Notes: generated from the letters alone by a model not told the origin. Positions 36,642 to 46,680 are shown, counted from the stretch's first letter. The stretch is 64,000 nucleotides of DNA from an uncultured bacterium (GCA_948964545.1 CAREDV010000004.1:1-64000), one strand, 5' to 3'. Program-made: numbers and translations.

Positions 36642-37865
36642 TTAATCCTGCATATAAGAGTTGAACAACGGTAAATAAAGTGCTAACGCAAGAACCATAA
36701 CGATACCGCCGATTACAATAAGCATTATCGGCTCAATCATTTTAGTCATTGTATCAATAATTGTATCCAGCTTTTTATCAATAAATGAAGTTGCCTGTAA
36801 AAGCATATCGCCCAAACGACCTGATTGTTCACCCGTTGCAATCATAAACAAAATCATCTTAGGCATAACATTTGTCGAACGAAGTGCAACAGACAAATGC
36901 TGCCCCTGTTGAACTTTTAATGTTGCAGTTTCAATTTTCGTTTTCAACGTATGGTTTGTTAACGTCATATTTGCGAGATACAAACATTCGATAATCGGAA
37001 CACCCGCATCATACGCAACCTGCATTACGGCAATAAAGTTTGCAAAGTTTGAAAACTGTATCAAATCTGTCAAAAGTGGAATTTTTAACGAAATATCATC
37101 AATTTTCCTCTTACTTGGCTGCCAATTCATCAAAAATGCACAAGTACCAAAAATTGAACCGAGAATTATCGGAACAAAAAACCAATAGGTTTTCAGGAAA
37201 ATACCCGCGCTCATCAATGTTGCAGTAATCCATGGCAATTCTTTTCCCATACCATCAAACATTTCTTTGAATACAGGGAATACAAACATCAGCATGACAA
37301 GTACGATAATTACAGCCAGAACGATTACAAACATAGGATACATCAATGTTCCAATAACCTTTCCTCTGATATTTGCTTCCTTTGTCAGAAGTTCCAGTAA
37401 ACGCTGTAATGTTTTTTCCAATTCACCTGAATCTTCCCCTGCTTTTACAAGACCGATGTAAATCTGTCCAAACTGGTTTGGGTATTTGGCAATAGTATCG
37501 GCAAAAGTTGCACCCTGCATAATCTGGCGTCTTAATTCTCTTGCAACAAGTCTTACTTTAAGTTTTGCCGCGTCATTTTCAATAAACATCAAGGATTCAA
37601 TAATTGGAATACCTGACTGTGCCAAAATCTGCAAAGTTGATGTAAAATCCATTCTGTCTTGCAGACCTAGTTTTTTAACCTGTCCGCGCGGAATACTTTT
37701 TGCTTCGTCTTTTGCATCATCCTTTGATTTTTCTTCATAAACTTTTGTAGGTATAAAACCAAGTTTACGAATAGATTCGCGGGCTTCGCGCAAATCCTGT
37801 GCTTCAACCTTTCCCTTAACAATATCTTTTGCATTTTTCAATGCTATATAATTATATATTGCCAT
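36642..37865 (-). CDS. pilC: Type IV pilus inner-membrane platform protein PilC
   Basis: Polytopic assembly platform that couples the PilB/PilT motors to pilin insertion and removal. It has 407 residues with two GspF/PilC cytoplasmic domains (QMLQ-type start DRMDFTSTLQILAQSGIPIIESL and FANFIAVMQVAYDAGVPIIECLYLA) and three membrane segments, including VIVLAVIIVLVMLMFVFPVF. Starts eight bases after pilB. Confidence 0.93.
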   Translation of the reverse strand: MAIYNYIALKNAKDIVKGKVEAQDLREARESIRKLGFIPTKVYEEKSKDDAKDEAKSIPRGQVKKLGLQDRMDFTSTLQILAQSGIPIIESLMFIENDAAKLKVRLVARELRRQIMQGATFADTIAKYPNQFGQIYIGLVKAGEDSGELEKTLQRLLELLTKEANIRGKVIGTLMYPMFVIVLAVIIVLVMLMFVFPVFKEMFDGMGKELPWITATLMSAGIFLKTYWFFVPIILGSIFGTCAFLMNWQPSKRKIDDISLKIPLLTDLIQFSNFANFIAVMQVAYDAGVPIIECLYLANMTLTNHTLKTKIETATLKVQQGQHLSVALRSTNVMPKMILFMIATGEQSGRLGDMLLQATSFIDKKLDTIIDTMTKMIEPIMLIVIGGIVMVLALALYLPLFNSYMQD

Positions 37866-37873
37866 TGCATCTC

Positions 37874-39886
37874 CTATTCATTAACAACACCAAGAACCCT
37901 TACAAATTCATCAATAGTTGTCATACCGTTAAGTATATGACCCAAACATGATTTATAAAGTGTATTCATGCCGTTATGGTTAACTGCAGCTTCTTCAATT
38001 TCCAAGTCGTGAGCACCGCGGGCAATAAGTTTTTTAATTTCCTTGGTTATAGTCATAATTTCATATACGCCAAGTCGGCCTTTATAGCCTGAAAATCCGC
38101 ACTTATTACAGCCTTTAGGTCTGTAAATCGGTTTTTTCATAAATTCTTGAATATCCTCTTCGTTTGCCATGATTTGTCTTGCTTCATCATGAGTTGCGAA
38201 ATACTCTTCTTTGCAATCGTCGCAAAGTCTTCTGACAAGACGCTGTGCAATTACGCCTGACAGAGTTGAAGATACAAGGTAATCTTTCGCACCCATTTCA
38301 ATCAAACGTGTAACAGTTGCAGCTGCCGAGTTGGTGTGAACAGTACTTAATACTAAGTGACCTGTAAGTGCGGCAGAAATCGCGATTTCTAATGTTTCAT
38401 AGTCACGAATCTCACCAACAAGGATAATATCAGGGTCTTGTCTTAATATCGCACGCATACAGGATGCAAATGTAATACCAGCTTTTGCGTTGATTTGAGA
38501 TTGGTTAATCCCCTCAAGCTTAATTTCTATCGGGTCTTCAATTGTTGTAATGTTAACGTCTTCATCGTTCAAACTTTTCAAAACAGAATAAAGAGTTGTT
38601 GTTTTACCAGAACCTGTCGGGCCTGATGTCAGGATAATACCGTTTGGACAGCTTACCATATTCTTAATTTTTACAATATCTTCTTTTGTTCCGCCGATAA
38701 GATTAATATTCTTATCCGCTGCATTCAAGCTGACAGCAGGCGCTAAGATACGAATACAGACCTTTTCTTTGCCTGATACAGGAAGTGTATTGATACGGAA
38801 GTCATACGAACCGTTTTTGTACTTAATCGAAAACGTACCATCCTGCGGGCGTCTGTGTTCTGCAATGTTCATTCTAGAAAGAACCTTGAAACGCGCAATT
38901 ACCTGAGTTTCAACTTTAGTCGGAATATCAAGAACCTTTTGAAGCATACCATCTTTTCTGTAACGGACAATATATCCGTCAAGTCTTGGTTCAATGTGAA
39001 TATCGGAAACTTTGTTATCAATACCATTTGTAATAATCTGGTTAACAAATTTTGCAACCGAACCTGTAGAATCCTTTAACTGTTTATCAACCATTTCTGC
39101 TAAGGATTCTTCAACTTCAAATTCCTCAGCTTCGTTTTCAATTTCTTTGATAACTCTTTCAGTTTCTTTCTTCTGTTCCGAGAAGAAAGTATTTAATGAG
39201 TTTTCAAACTCATAATGAGTCATCAGTAATTGTTTAGGATTTTGACCTGTTAAATAGATAATATCTTTTAAAATATCAGGTTTAACAGGAGTTACAACCC
39301 CTAAAATCAATGTCTTGCCATCAGAAGATATCGGAATAATTTTATTTGTCTTGATAAAATCTTCTGGGAGCATTTTAACAAATTTATCCTGCGATGCAAG
39401 CTGTTCAGGAGTGACTAAATCATACCCTGTCTGCAAGTGCAGAATTTCTTTCAACTGTTCAAGAGTAATAAATCCGAGTTTAAATAATGTCGAACCAATA
39501 GGCTGTTTCTGACGTTTACTTTCTGCAAGTGCCTGCAGCAGTTGAACATCATTAATATAACCTTTTTGAACAAGAAGTTCACCAAGCTTAATCTGTTTTG
39601 AAGTTCCGTCATCTACCGTTCCTTTTTGTAGTTCTTCCTGCAGAACATGAATAAGATCAAACAAATCTTGATCAGGAACTTGAATAAATTTAACCTGCTG
39701 AGGATAAAATTCTTTTAGCTTGGTGTTTATAACATTTTTATCAGATGATGAATTTATTGCAACAAACAGATAATTATCTTTAACACTAATTGGAACAAAC
39801 TTGTATTGTTCCAATAGTGCGCTTTCAACTTTATTCAGTATCTTTAAATCAACACTGTTTTTTAATCTGTTTAGTAATTCATTCAT
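37874..39886 (-). CDS. pilB: Type IV pilus extension ATPase PilB
   Basis: Hexameric motor that powers pilus polymerisation. The N-terminal part (about 90-240) carries the MshEN pattern (KLGELLVQKGYINDVQLLQAL and IGSTLFKLGFITLEQLKEIL), known in MshE/PilB proteins to bind c-di-GMP. The C-terminal ATPase has Walker A GPTGSGKTTTLY (about 427), Asp box TIEDPIEI, Walker B ILVGEIRD and His box VHTNSA. A tetracysteine zinc site lies at about 556 and 592 (CDDC, CNKC). Located between pilQ and pilC. Confidence 0.94.
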   Translation of the reverse strand: MNELLNRLKNSVDLKILNKVESALLEQYKFVPISVKDNYLFVAINSSSDKNVINTKLKEFYPQQVKFIQVPDQDLFDLIHVLQEELQKGTVDDGTSKQIKLGELLVQKGYINDVQLLQALAESKRQKQPIGSTLFKLGFITLEQLKEILHLQTGYDLVTPEQLASQDKFVKMLPEDFIKTNKIIPISSDGKTLILGVVTPVKPDILKDIIYLTGQNPKQLLMTHYEFENSLNTFFSEQKKETERVIKEIENEAEEFEVEESLAEMVDKQLKDSTGSVAKFVNQIITNGIDNKVSDIHIEPRLDGYIVRYRKDGMLQKVLDIPTKVETQVIARFKVLSRMNIAEHRRPQDGTFSIKYKNGSYDFRINTLPVSGKEKVCIRILAPAVSLNAADKNINLIGGTKEDIVKIKNMVSCPNGIILTSGPTGSGKTTTLYSVLKSLNDEDVNITTIEDPIEIKLEGINQSQINAKAGITFASCMRAILRQDPDIILVGEIRDYETLEIAISAALTGHLVLSTVHTNSAAATVTRLIEMGAKDYLVSSTLSGVIAQRLVRRLCDDCKEEYFATHDEARQIMANEEDIQEFMKKPIYRPKGCNKCGFSGYKGRLGVYEIMTITKEIKKLIARGAHDLEIEEAAVNHNGMNTLYKSCLGHILNGMTTIDEFVRVLGVVNE

Positions 39887-39900
39887 ATCAGTATTTTAGT

Positions 39901-41733
39901 CTATAATGTATCAGTATTTCCAACTGCATCCTCAGTATCAGTAATGATTTTCGGAGTAAGCATTATCACCATTTCATTTTTCTTCTTAGTAGAAGTTGTT
40001 GATCTGAACAGAGCTCCAATACCAGGAATATCACCAAGAACAGGAACTTTACCTATAGCTTTTTGTTCTTCCTCGTTTATCAAACCTGCGATAACAAGAG
40101 TTTCTCCGTCTTTAATTCTTACATTTTTCAAATCAAGATTTCTGTTTGAAAGCAATGTTGCTGCAACATATGTACCTGCAGAATCTCTTGCGGGAACTTG
40201 TTCCAAAATAGTTTTATATTCGGGTTTAATATTCAAAGTAACGTATCCGTCAGGGCTTATAAATGCTGACAAAGACATAGTAATACCAGCATCACTTTCG
40301 ATATTATATGTTCTTGTAACCATTGTACCGCCTGTGTAAGATGACATTTCAGATTCAGTTGATTCAATATAATCCTGAGTAACTTCAATTGTAGCTTCCT
40401 CGCCGTTTGTTACAAGAATTTTTGGATTTGAAACAACTCTGCCTTTTGAATTCTTAACAAGGTAATTAATAGCATAAGATATATTCATCGGACCGGCATA
40501 TTTAGTCAAAGTGTTGACAAGTTTAGGCTCGTCACCGCTCAAATCCCATACTTCATACCCGCTGCCTTTAAAGAAAACAGGGTGCAAAGAATCAGTTTTT
40601 GTTGTTTCACCATCAAATGAAGCAGAGAATGATTTGCTTAAGAAAGTCCATTCATTCTGCAAACTTTTACTGCCAGATTCGTTCAACTCAATAACTGCAA
40701 CTTCTAAATATGCCTGAGGCTGTTTTTTATCAGTATGAGCAATAAAATCTTTTATCATTTCAAGCTGTTGATCAGAACCGCCGACAACACTAATTGTACC
40801 GAGCTGTGAATAATAAGCAACAGATAAATTCTGTAATCCTAAAGATGCTAAAGAACCGCCCGCTTTTCCATCTTGAGTACAAGCAACAGTACCTGCATTC
40901 AATGCCATAGAAGAACTTCCGCCGCCAGAACTGCCGCTATCTGCAGCAAAACCTGTTGCAATACCCGCTGCACCGCCAGTAGAAGAACCGTCTGATGATG
41001 AACCGCCGCCTGAAGTTCCTGTTGAAGGAAGCAGCATATCACAAATCATTTGTGCCATTTCTGCAGGAGTTGTGTAATTTACCTTAAACGTTGTTGTCTG
41101 TGGTTTTTTATCAAATTTTTCAACAATTTTCTTTGCAATTGCAACATCATTTTTTGAACCAAAAACAATAAGTTCGTTTGTTGCAGGGTTAGTTGTAACA
41201 ATATCGGTATCAGAAAGTCCTGGTTTTTGCATTGCATAAATATTTTTATTCAAAAATTCTGCAAGAGTTGATGCATTAACATATTTTACAGGTATTAATG
41301 TCATATCCTGTTTTGCCATATTAAACTCTTTTTCACCAGCTTTTGCAACAATAATAGTGCCGTCATCAACTACATAATTCAAACCTGTAATTCCAAGAAC
41401 CATATCAAACGCTTTTTCCAAAGGCACATCAACCAAATCAAGAGTAACCTGACCGTCAACAGATTTATGAAAAACAATATTCAAGCCCGCTTTATCAGCA
41501 AACATTCGCAAAACCTGCTTAACATCAGAATCTCTAAGACTGATACTTATCGGGGTTTCATTTTTAATATAGCTTACATCACCTTTTAATTGAAGTGAAT
41601 ACTCACCGTTATCGTTATTACGAAGTTTCGGTTTCTCATTTTCCATAGCAGCCGCTGACAACAAAATATTTGAACATACAAACATTGTTAACATCAAACT
41701 TGCAATAAACTTTTTTGAAAAATTATTTTCCAT
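39901..41733 (-). CDS. pilQ: Outer-membrane secretin PilQ/GspD family
   Basis: Forms the outer-membrane gate for the pilus. A signal peptide (about 1-28) is followed by an STN domain (ISLRDSDVKQVLRMFADKAGLNIVFH), N1-type domains with a Gly/Ser-rich insert (about 230-275, GGGSSSDGSS), and the C-terminal secretin barrel (VVSNPKILVTNGEEATI, VPVLGDIPGIGALFRS). Immediately downstream of the pilP-like gene and upstream of pilB, so the call is a T4P secretin rather than a T2SS one. Confidence 0.92.
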   Translation of the reverse strand: MENNFSKKFIASLMLTMFVCSNILLSAAAMENEKPKLRNNDNGEYSLQLKGDVSYIKNETPISISLRDSDVKQVLRMFADKAGLNIVFHKSVDGQVTLDLVDVPLEKAFDMVLGITGLNYVVDDGTIIVAKAGEKEFNMAKQDMTLIPVKYVNASTLAEFLNKNIYAMQKPGLSDTDIVTTNPATNELIVFGSKNDVAIAKKIVEKFDKKPQTTTFKVNYTTPAEMAQMICDMLLPSTGTSGGGSSSDGSSTGGAAGIATGFAADSGSSGGGSSSMALNAGTVACTQDGKAGGSLASLGLQNLSVAYYSQLGTISVVGGSDQQLEMIKDFIAHTDKKQPQAYLEVAVIELNESGSKSLQNEWTFLSKSFSASFDGETTKTDSLHPVFFKGSGYEVWDLSGDEPKLVNTLTKYAGPMNISYAINYLVKNSKGRVVSNPKILVTNGEEATIEVTQDYIESTESEMSSYTGGTMVTRTYNIESDAGITMSLSAFISPDGYVTLNIKPEYKTILEQVPARDSAGTYVAATLLSNRNLDLKNVRIKDGETLVIAGLINEEEQKAIGKVPVLGDIPGIGALFRSTTSTKKKNEMVIMLTPKIITDTEDAVGNTDTL

Positions 41734-41741
41734 ATTTGCTC

Positions 41742-42449
41742 CTAATTGTTTGCTGAATTTTTACGGCCGCCAAATTTGCTTTCCAAATTAGACACCGTAT
41801 TAAAGTTAATTCCTTCACCTGTAAACAATTCACCAACACCTGCTTTATAAACATTTGCACCATTTTGAACTGTTACGAATTCTTTTCCAATCGATAATAC
41901 CTTATAATTATTGATAATATCGCCTGTTCTTACAAGATAATCTGAACCGCTTATATTCAATATAGCAGACGGATTAAACCTGTCATACATAATACCTGAA
42001 ACTTTTGTGGATATAACATCTGTTGCATTAGTATCAACTGTAATAGCTTCTGGCGGGGGCATTAAGTCAAAATCATATTTTGGTTTTGGTTTTGAACCAA
42101 AACTTTCATTCTCAGGCAGAAACGGGTCAGATCTTCCCATATCTTCAACTGACATAGATACCATAGCTGTGCTTTTGGCAGCTTGATCAGCAATAATAGA
42201 AACATTATCAGGGGCAATTGCGCCATTTACACCGTCATCTCCTACTTTTACACTTTCTTTTGGAAGCTCTGAAGGAGTATTAATTATAATGTCATCTTCT
42301 ACGGCATTATCTTTAGTACATCCCGTTGTATTAATCATTAGAAAGATAAAAAGCAGTATTGCAATAAATGCTCCTGCACTTTTTTTCAAGCTCCAGGAAT
42401 ATTTTTTCTCATCCTCTTCATTTAATATATCTGCAAAGCTCTTAATCAC
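41742..42449 (-). CDS. PilP/GspC-like pilus periplasmic protein
   Basis: A short cytoplasmic N-terminus and one membrane helix (about 25-43, AGAFIAILLFIFLMINTTGC) precede a disordered periplasmic linker. The C-terminal domain (about 145-220), SGIMYDRFNPSAILNISG..YLVRTGDIINNYKVLSIGKEFVTV, has the HR/PilP-type beta fold seen in proteins that dock to secretin N domains. The motif GRSDPFLP before it is typical of pilus PilP/PilM-type linkers. First gene of the pilus cluster. Assignment rests on pattern and position. Confidence 0.7.
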   Translation of the reverse strand: MIKSFADILNEEDEKKYSWSLKKSAGAFIAILLFIFLMINTTGCTKDNAVEDDIIINTPSELPKESVKVGDDGVNGAIAPDNVSIIADQAAKSTAMVSMSVEDMGRSDPFLPENESFGSKPKPKYDFDLMPPPEAITVDTNATDVISTKVSGIMYDRFNPSAILNISGSDYLVRTGDIINNYKVLSIGKEFVTVQNGANVYKAGVGELFTGEGINFNTVSNLESKFGGRKNSANN

Positions 42450-42594
42450 TTACCACCTATTTCTATTTACATCCTGTTTTATTATATAAAAATGTAACAA
42501 TTATAGTATCAGTTATTTAGTGTATTTAATTCAAATCAAACACGCAATAATAACATAAGTTATTTTAGCATAATCATATATATTAAGCAAAATG

Positions 42595-43467
42595 TTAAGA
42601 TTGAAAGTTATTAGTAATAGTATAAATATATTCTAAAATTTGGTCAAAATATCTTAAATCTGAATTTCCATCCAAAACAAAATCAGCATATTCGCGGCAG
42701 GGCATAACATACTTTTCACCAGCGCTAATCAAATAATTCCAATGTTTTAAAGTATTTTCCTCATCCTGATTACGTTCTGCAATTGCACGTTTAATAAATC
42801 TTTCACGTCTTATATTGTTATCAGTTTCAATGTAAATTCTTACATCAAATAAGTCCTTAACATCTTCATACATAGTTGCAATCCCCTCGACTACAACAAC
42901 TTTATTTGAATTAACTTCCTGAGCATTTGGGATTGAAACACCTGTACCATTTGGAACGTATTTTGGCGCTCTTATTGTTTCGCCATGTGATAACGTTTCT
43001 AAATCTTTTTTCAAAAGTTCCAGTTGAAAACTTGATGGCGCATCAACATCATAACCATTGTCAGTCAAATTATCAAAACTTCCGTATTTTTTAATCAACT
43101 CTGAAATGTCGTTAAAATAATTATCTGTACTTAAAACAGAAACAGGCATCGAGAGCTGTTCTATAATATTTTTAATTTCTTTGCAGATAGTAGATTTTCC
43201 TGATGCAGATTCACCTGTAATTCCCACAAGCAAACGCTTAGATGGGTTATTTATCAAACGCTTGGTAAATCTTGAAATAAATGTCGGACTTATAACCTTA
43301 AATATCGGGGTATTACAGCGCTTGTCGTATGCTAAAATCTGCTTAAACTTGGCTTGAAGATAAAACGCGAGAAGTTCTCTGCCTGTTTTAGAATTAAAAT
43401 CGGGTTTTAGGATTTTATCTTCACAATTCAATTCTTTATCAATAAGTAATTGCATCATATTTTCCAT
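42595..43467 (-). CDS. Uridine kinase-like P-loop kinase
   Basis: A 290-residue protein. Residues about 75-280 match the uridine kinase/phosphoribulokinase family, with Walker A GITGESASGKSTICK, the substrate Asp in STDNYFND and a later VVVVEGIATM and RRERFIKRAIAERNQ lid. The N-terminal 70 residues are an extension not usual in Udk. The likely reaction is ATP-dependent phosphorylation of a nucleoside or sugar. TATAAT lies five bases from the ATG. Confidence 0.8.
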   Translation of the reverse strand: MENMMQLLIDKELNCEDKILKPDFNSKTGRELLAFYLQAKFKQILAYDKRCNTPIFKVISPTFISRFTKRLINNPSKRLLVGITGESASGKSTICKEIKNIIEQLSMPVSVLSTDNYFNDISELIKKYGSFDNLTDNGYDVDAPSSFQLELLKKDLETLSHGETIRAPKYVPNGTGVSIPNAQEVNSNKVVVVEGIATMYEDVKDLFDVRIYIETDNNIRRERFIKRAIAERNQDEENTLKHWNYLISAGEKYVMPCREYADFVLDGNSDLRYFDQILEYIYTITNNFQS

Positions 43468-43564
43468 ATTAAATTATATGAAAGATATAATACATGAGAA
43501 AAAAAATTTTTGCTAGTGTAATATAAAAATTTTTACATAAAAAATATTATATAAACTTTTTTGA

Positions 43565-43570
43565 TATAAT
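43565..43570 (+). promoter_or_regulatory. -10 box of a leaderless amidase transcript
   Basis: TATAAT followed by six bases and the ATG at 43577. No ribosome-binding site. Confidence 0.5.
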
Positions 43571-43576
43571 TGGATT

Positions 43577-44908
43577 ATGAAGAAATTAATTTTATCATTA
43601 TGCTTAATATTATTAGGGAGTAAAAGCTTTGCATTTAATATTGTTTACCCCCAAAAAAATGATGTTATTATAAATGCAAAATCTACATTTTTCATCGGCT
43701 CATCTAATAAACCTTTAAAAATTAACGGGCAGAATGTCCCATTGCATTCTACAGGCGGATTTGCATATGTTGTTAACCTTCTTGAAGGCAAAAATGTTTT
43801 TACATTGCAGACAGAAGATGAAAGAAAAATATTTGTGATTACAAAACCTGTTGTAAAGGCTATTTGTAATCTTCCGCCGCAATTTATACCGTACAAAGAA
43901 AACCAATATTTTTATATAACGACAGAAGACGCTCCGCTTCGTTCAACCCCTGTGGATGCAGGAATTAACCGTATTGCCCACCTGCAAAGAAATATCGTTC
44001 TGGCTGTTGATGGGGAAAACCGCGGATTTTATAGGGTTATATTAGAAAACAATAAATATGGCTGGATTGCTAAAACTAATGTAAAACAATGTGAAAATTA
44101 CAATTTTAAACCTGCCGAAGTTTTAAGTTACGATTACACTGAAACCAAAGATTATTTCATATACGTTTTTCATTTGACTAGACAAGTTCCTTTTGAAATT
44201 ACAGAAAGTAATCCGCTCTCTATAAAATTTTATAATGTAAAAGATGGCTACACTATGAATTTCCCTCAAGTTACAAAATTATATGGCTATAGCGGAAAAT
44301 ATGATGCCGACGATTTTATTTTGAAAATAAAAAAACCAAAATATATAAAATATGCGCTTCATGGTTTGACAGCGGCCATTGACGCAGGTCACGGCGGTTC
44401 GGAAATCGGTGCTGTCGGCTGTTTGGGCGACAAGGAAAAAGATATTACATTATCTATTGCAAAATATCTTCAGGCAGAACTTAAAAAACGCGGTGCAAAA
44501 GTCGTTATGACTCGCGATGATGATATTTATACAGGATTGAAAGACAGAGTTGAAAAGGCAAATGACAATGGGGCAGATGTCTTGTTGAGCATTCACGGCA
44601 ACGCTCTGCCTGATGGGGCTGACCCTAACAAAAACAGCGGAACGAGTATTTATTATTATTATAATCAGGCAAAACCGCTTGCAGATGTGTTGATAAACGA
44701 GATGACATCTCAATTGGGGTTGAATAATGATAAAGTAAGACAGGCAAGTATGGCGCTTGCGAGAAATACCGAGGCATTAAGTCTGTTGATTGAAACCGCA
44801 TATCTAATTAACCCTGATGATAATGCAAAACTTGTTAATCCCGAATTTCAAAAGAGTTTAGCAAAAGCAATTGCTGATGCATTGGAAGAATATTTTAAAA
44901 AAAATTAA
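43577..44908 (+). CDS. N-acetylmuramoyl-L-alanine amidase (Amidase_3)
   Basis: Exported zinc amidase that cuts the amide bond between MurNAc and L-Ala, needed for cell separation. Signal peptide (about 1-20, SKSFA), N-terminal beta and SH3-like domains (about 20-255), then Amidase_3 from about 262. Zinc and catalytic residues are seen in AIDAGHGGSE (His), GDKEKDITL (Glu), LSIHGNA (His) and LLIETAYL (Glu). Its stop overlaps the convergent XRE gene by four bases. Confidence 0.92.
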   Translation: MKKLILSLCLILLGSKSFAFNIVYPQKNDVIINAKSTFFIGSSNKPLKINGQNVPLHSTGGFAYVVNLLEGKNVFTLQTEDERKIFVITKPVVKAICNLPPQFIPYKENQYFYITTEDAPLRSTPVDAGINRIAHLQRNIVLAVDGENRGFYRVILENNKYGWIAKTNVKQCENYNFKPAEVLSYDYTETKDYFIYVFHLTRQVPFEITESNPLSIKFYNVKDGYTMNFPQVTKLYGYSGKYDADDFILKIKKPKYIKYALHGLTAAIDAGHGGSEIGAVGCLGDKEKDITLSIAKYLQAELKKRGAKVVMTRDDDIYTGLKDRVEKANDNGADVLLSIHGNALPDGADPNKNSGTSIYYYYNQAKPLADVLINEMTSQLGLNNDKVRQASMALARNTEALSLLIETAYLINPDDNAKLVNPEFQKSLAKAIADALEEYFKKN

Positions 44909-45168
44909 TCCTCAAATAATGAGAAATTTTCTGGCAAATTAGTTTCTACTATTGAAAAGAAATATGACAATTTTACATCAATAGCCTCTGCTATTTTAGC
45001 TATAGACGTTACATAAAAATCTTTTTTAGCATTTATCAAATCTGAAGTTGTTGAGGTTGAAATTCCATATTCCATTGCAATTTTAGAAATTGATTTTTCT
45101 GGTTTGCATTGTTTGACAGCCATAGCAATAGCTTTTATAAATATTTGTTCTCTGCTTTCTTTTTTCAT
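44905..45168 (-). CDS. XRE-like HTH regulator (87 aa)
   Basis: HTH protein with SISKIAMEYGISTSTTSDLINAKKDFYVTSIAKIAEAIDVKLSYFF, a Cro/C1 fold, plus a short acidic tail. TATAAT lies six bases before the ATG (leaderless). A palindrome ACGTACGT (45180-45187) overlaps the upstream edge of that -10 box, a plausible autoregulatory operator. Target genes unknown. Confidence 0.75.
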   Translation of the reverse strand: MKKESREQIFIKAIAMAVKQCKPEKSISKIAMEYGISTSTTSDLINAKKDFYVTSIAKIAEAIDVKLSYFFSIVETNLPENFSLFED

Positions 45169-45174
45169 GCCAAA

Positions 45175-45187
45175 ATTATACGTACGT
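45175..45187 (-). promoter_or_regulatory. XRE gene -10 box and overlapping ACGTACGT palindrome
   Basis: Minus-strand TATAAT (45180-45175), six bases before the ATG, preceded by the 8-bp palindrome ACGTACGT. A repressor bound here would block the polymerase. Confidence 0.4.
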
Positions 45188-45230
45188 GATAATTACATCG
45201 CATTCGTGAGCACGAAATTGTTAAATAAAA

Positions 45231-45253
45231 AAAAAGGGCTGATGCCCTTTTTT
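45231..45253 (-). terminator. Terminator after pepA
   Basis: AAAAAGGGC / GCCCTTTTTT with loop TGAT; read on the minus strand it follows the pepA stop directly. Confidence 0.8.
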
Positions 45254-45255
45254 AT

Positions 45256-46644
45256 TTACTTCACATAGTTTAAAAGCGTTCTAACACCAGCACCAGTTGC
45301 ACCTGCAATAAATTCTTTTTGAGGTTTTTCTAAAAATGCTGTTCCTGCAATGTCAATATGAGTCCATTTTACATCTTTTACAAATTCCTGAAGGAATAGA
45401 CCTGCAGCTGATGCTCCGCCATATCTTGAACCAGTATTTTTCATATCAGCAATATCAGATTTCATGCTGTTAAAGTATTCTTTAAACATCGGCAGCTGCC
45501 AGTATGTTTCACCAGAATCTTTAGCAGTTCTTATTACTTCTGCAATCATTTCATCATCATTACCCATAACACCTGCTGCAACTGTTCCCAAGGCAACCAT
45601 ACAAGCACCTGTAAGTGTTGCAATGTCAATAACCTCATCAACTCCAAGTTCACAAGCATAACAAAGAGCATCAGCAAGAGTAAGTCTGCCCTCTGCATCT
45701 GTGTTATCAACTTCAATTGTTTTTCCGTTTTTAGCAGTCAAAATATCACCAGGCTTATATGAAGAACCTGACGGCATATTTTCACAAGCTGCAATAATAC
45801 CATGAACTTCTGCATCGGGCTGTAATTTTGCTAAAGCCTGCATAACACCGAGCACACAAGCTGCGCCTGACATATCATCTTTCATTGTAAGCATAGAAGA
45901 TGCTGGTTTAATATCAAGACCGCCCGAATCAAAACAGATGCCTTTACCGATAAGTGCAATTTTTTTCTTAGGATTTTTTCCTGTATATTTCATGTGAATA
46001 AATTTTGGCGGATTAACACTTCCTTGTCCGACAGCAAGAAATGCACCCATTCCCATTTTTTCAATATCCTGTTTTTCAAAAACTTTAGTCTCTAATCCTT
46101 CAATATTTTGAGCAATTTCAGCTAACTTTGCGGGTGTAGCAATTTGTGCGGGAGTGTTTGCAAGGTCACGGGCAAATTTCATTGCATCACCAAAAACAAT
46201 ACCTTCAATGATTTCTTCTTGCGAGAATTTAGTGAAAGTGATTTCATCTAAATGATGAGCTTTTTCTGATTTATATTTATCAAAAGCGTAATCCGCCATC
46301 AAAGCACCAATTGCCGCAGATTTTCCGTAATCACAGGTTATATCAAAATCAAAAACAGCTTTTTTAGCTTTGATTTGATGTAATTTTTTAACGGCTTTTG
46401 CAACAGCTTCTCTCATTTTATTTGAATCAAATTCTTCTTTTTTGCCAAAGCCGATAATAAGAATTTTATCAGCAGAACTTTGACCAAGTGTATGCATTAA
46501 ATATGTTTGTCCGAATTTGCCTTCAAACCCGTCTTTTTCAACAGCATATTTGTTAGCAAGCTCTTGTGAAGTCATTTCGTTTTCAAATTTGTTAATAACA
46601 AGAACTTCTGTTTCTTTTACGTCTTGTGAAACTTTAATTTCCAT
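45256..46644 (-). CDS. pepA: Leucyl aminopeptidase PepA (M17)
   Basis: Cytosolic two-metal aminopeptidase removing N-terminal residues from peptides. The M17 signature NTDAEGRLTLADAL and the metal-binding Lys/Asp in KGICFDSGGLDIKP and KDDMSGAA are intact. At 462 residues, with an N-terminal macro-like domain, it is normal length. GGAGAG gives a good ribosome-binding site. Divergent from rny. Confidence 0.94.
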   Translation of the reverse strand: MEIKVSQDVKETEVLVINKFENEMTSQELANKYAVEKDGFEGKFGQTYLMHTLGQSSADKILIIGFGKKEEFDSNKMREAVAKAVKKLHQIKAKKAVFDFDITCDYGKSAAIGALMADYAFDKYKSEKAHHLDEITFTKFSQEEIIEGIVFGDAMKFARDLANTPAQIATPAKLAEIAQNIEGLETKVFEKQDIEKMGMGAFLAVGQGSVNPPKFIHMKYTGKNPKKKIALIGKGICFDSGGLDIKPASSMLTMKDDMSGAACVLGVMQALAKLQPDAEVHGIIAACENMPSGSSYKPGDILTAKNGKTIEVDNTDAEGRLTLADALCYACELGVDEVIDIATLTGACMVALGTVAAGVMGNDDEMIAEVIRTAKDSGETYWQLPMFKEYFNSMKSDIADMKNTGSRYGGASAAGLFLQEFVKDVKWTHIDIAGTAFLEKPQKEFIAGATGAGVRTLLNYVK

Positions 46645-46680
46645 AATTTTTCTCTCCTTACAAGGGCAAGTATAACACTT

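Noticed and set aside
45231..45253. Hairpin as a CRISPR-like repeat
   Set aside because: Single copy with A/T runs; a plain terminator.
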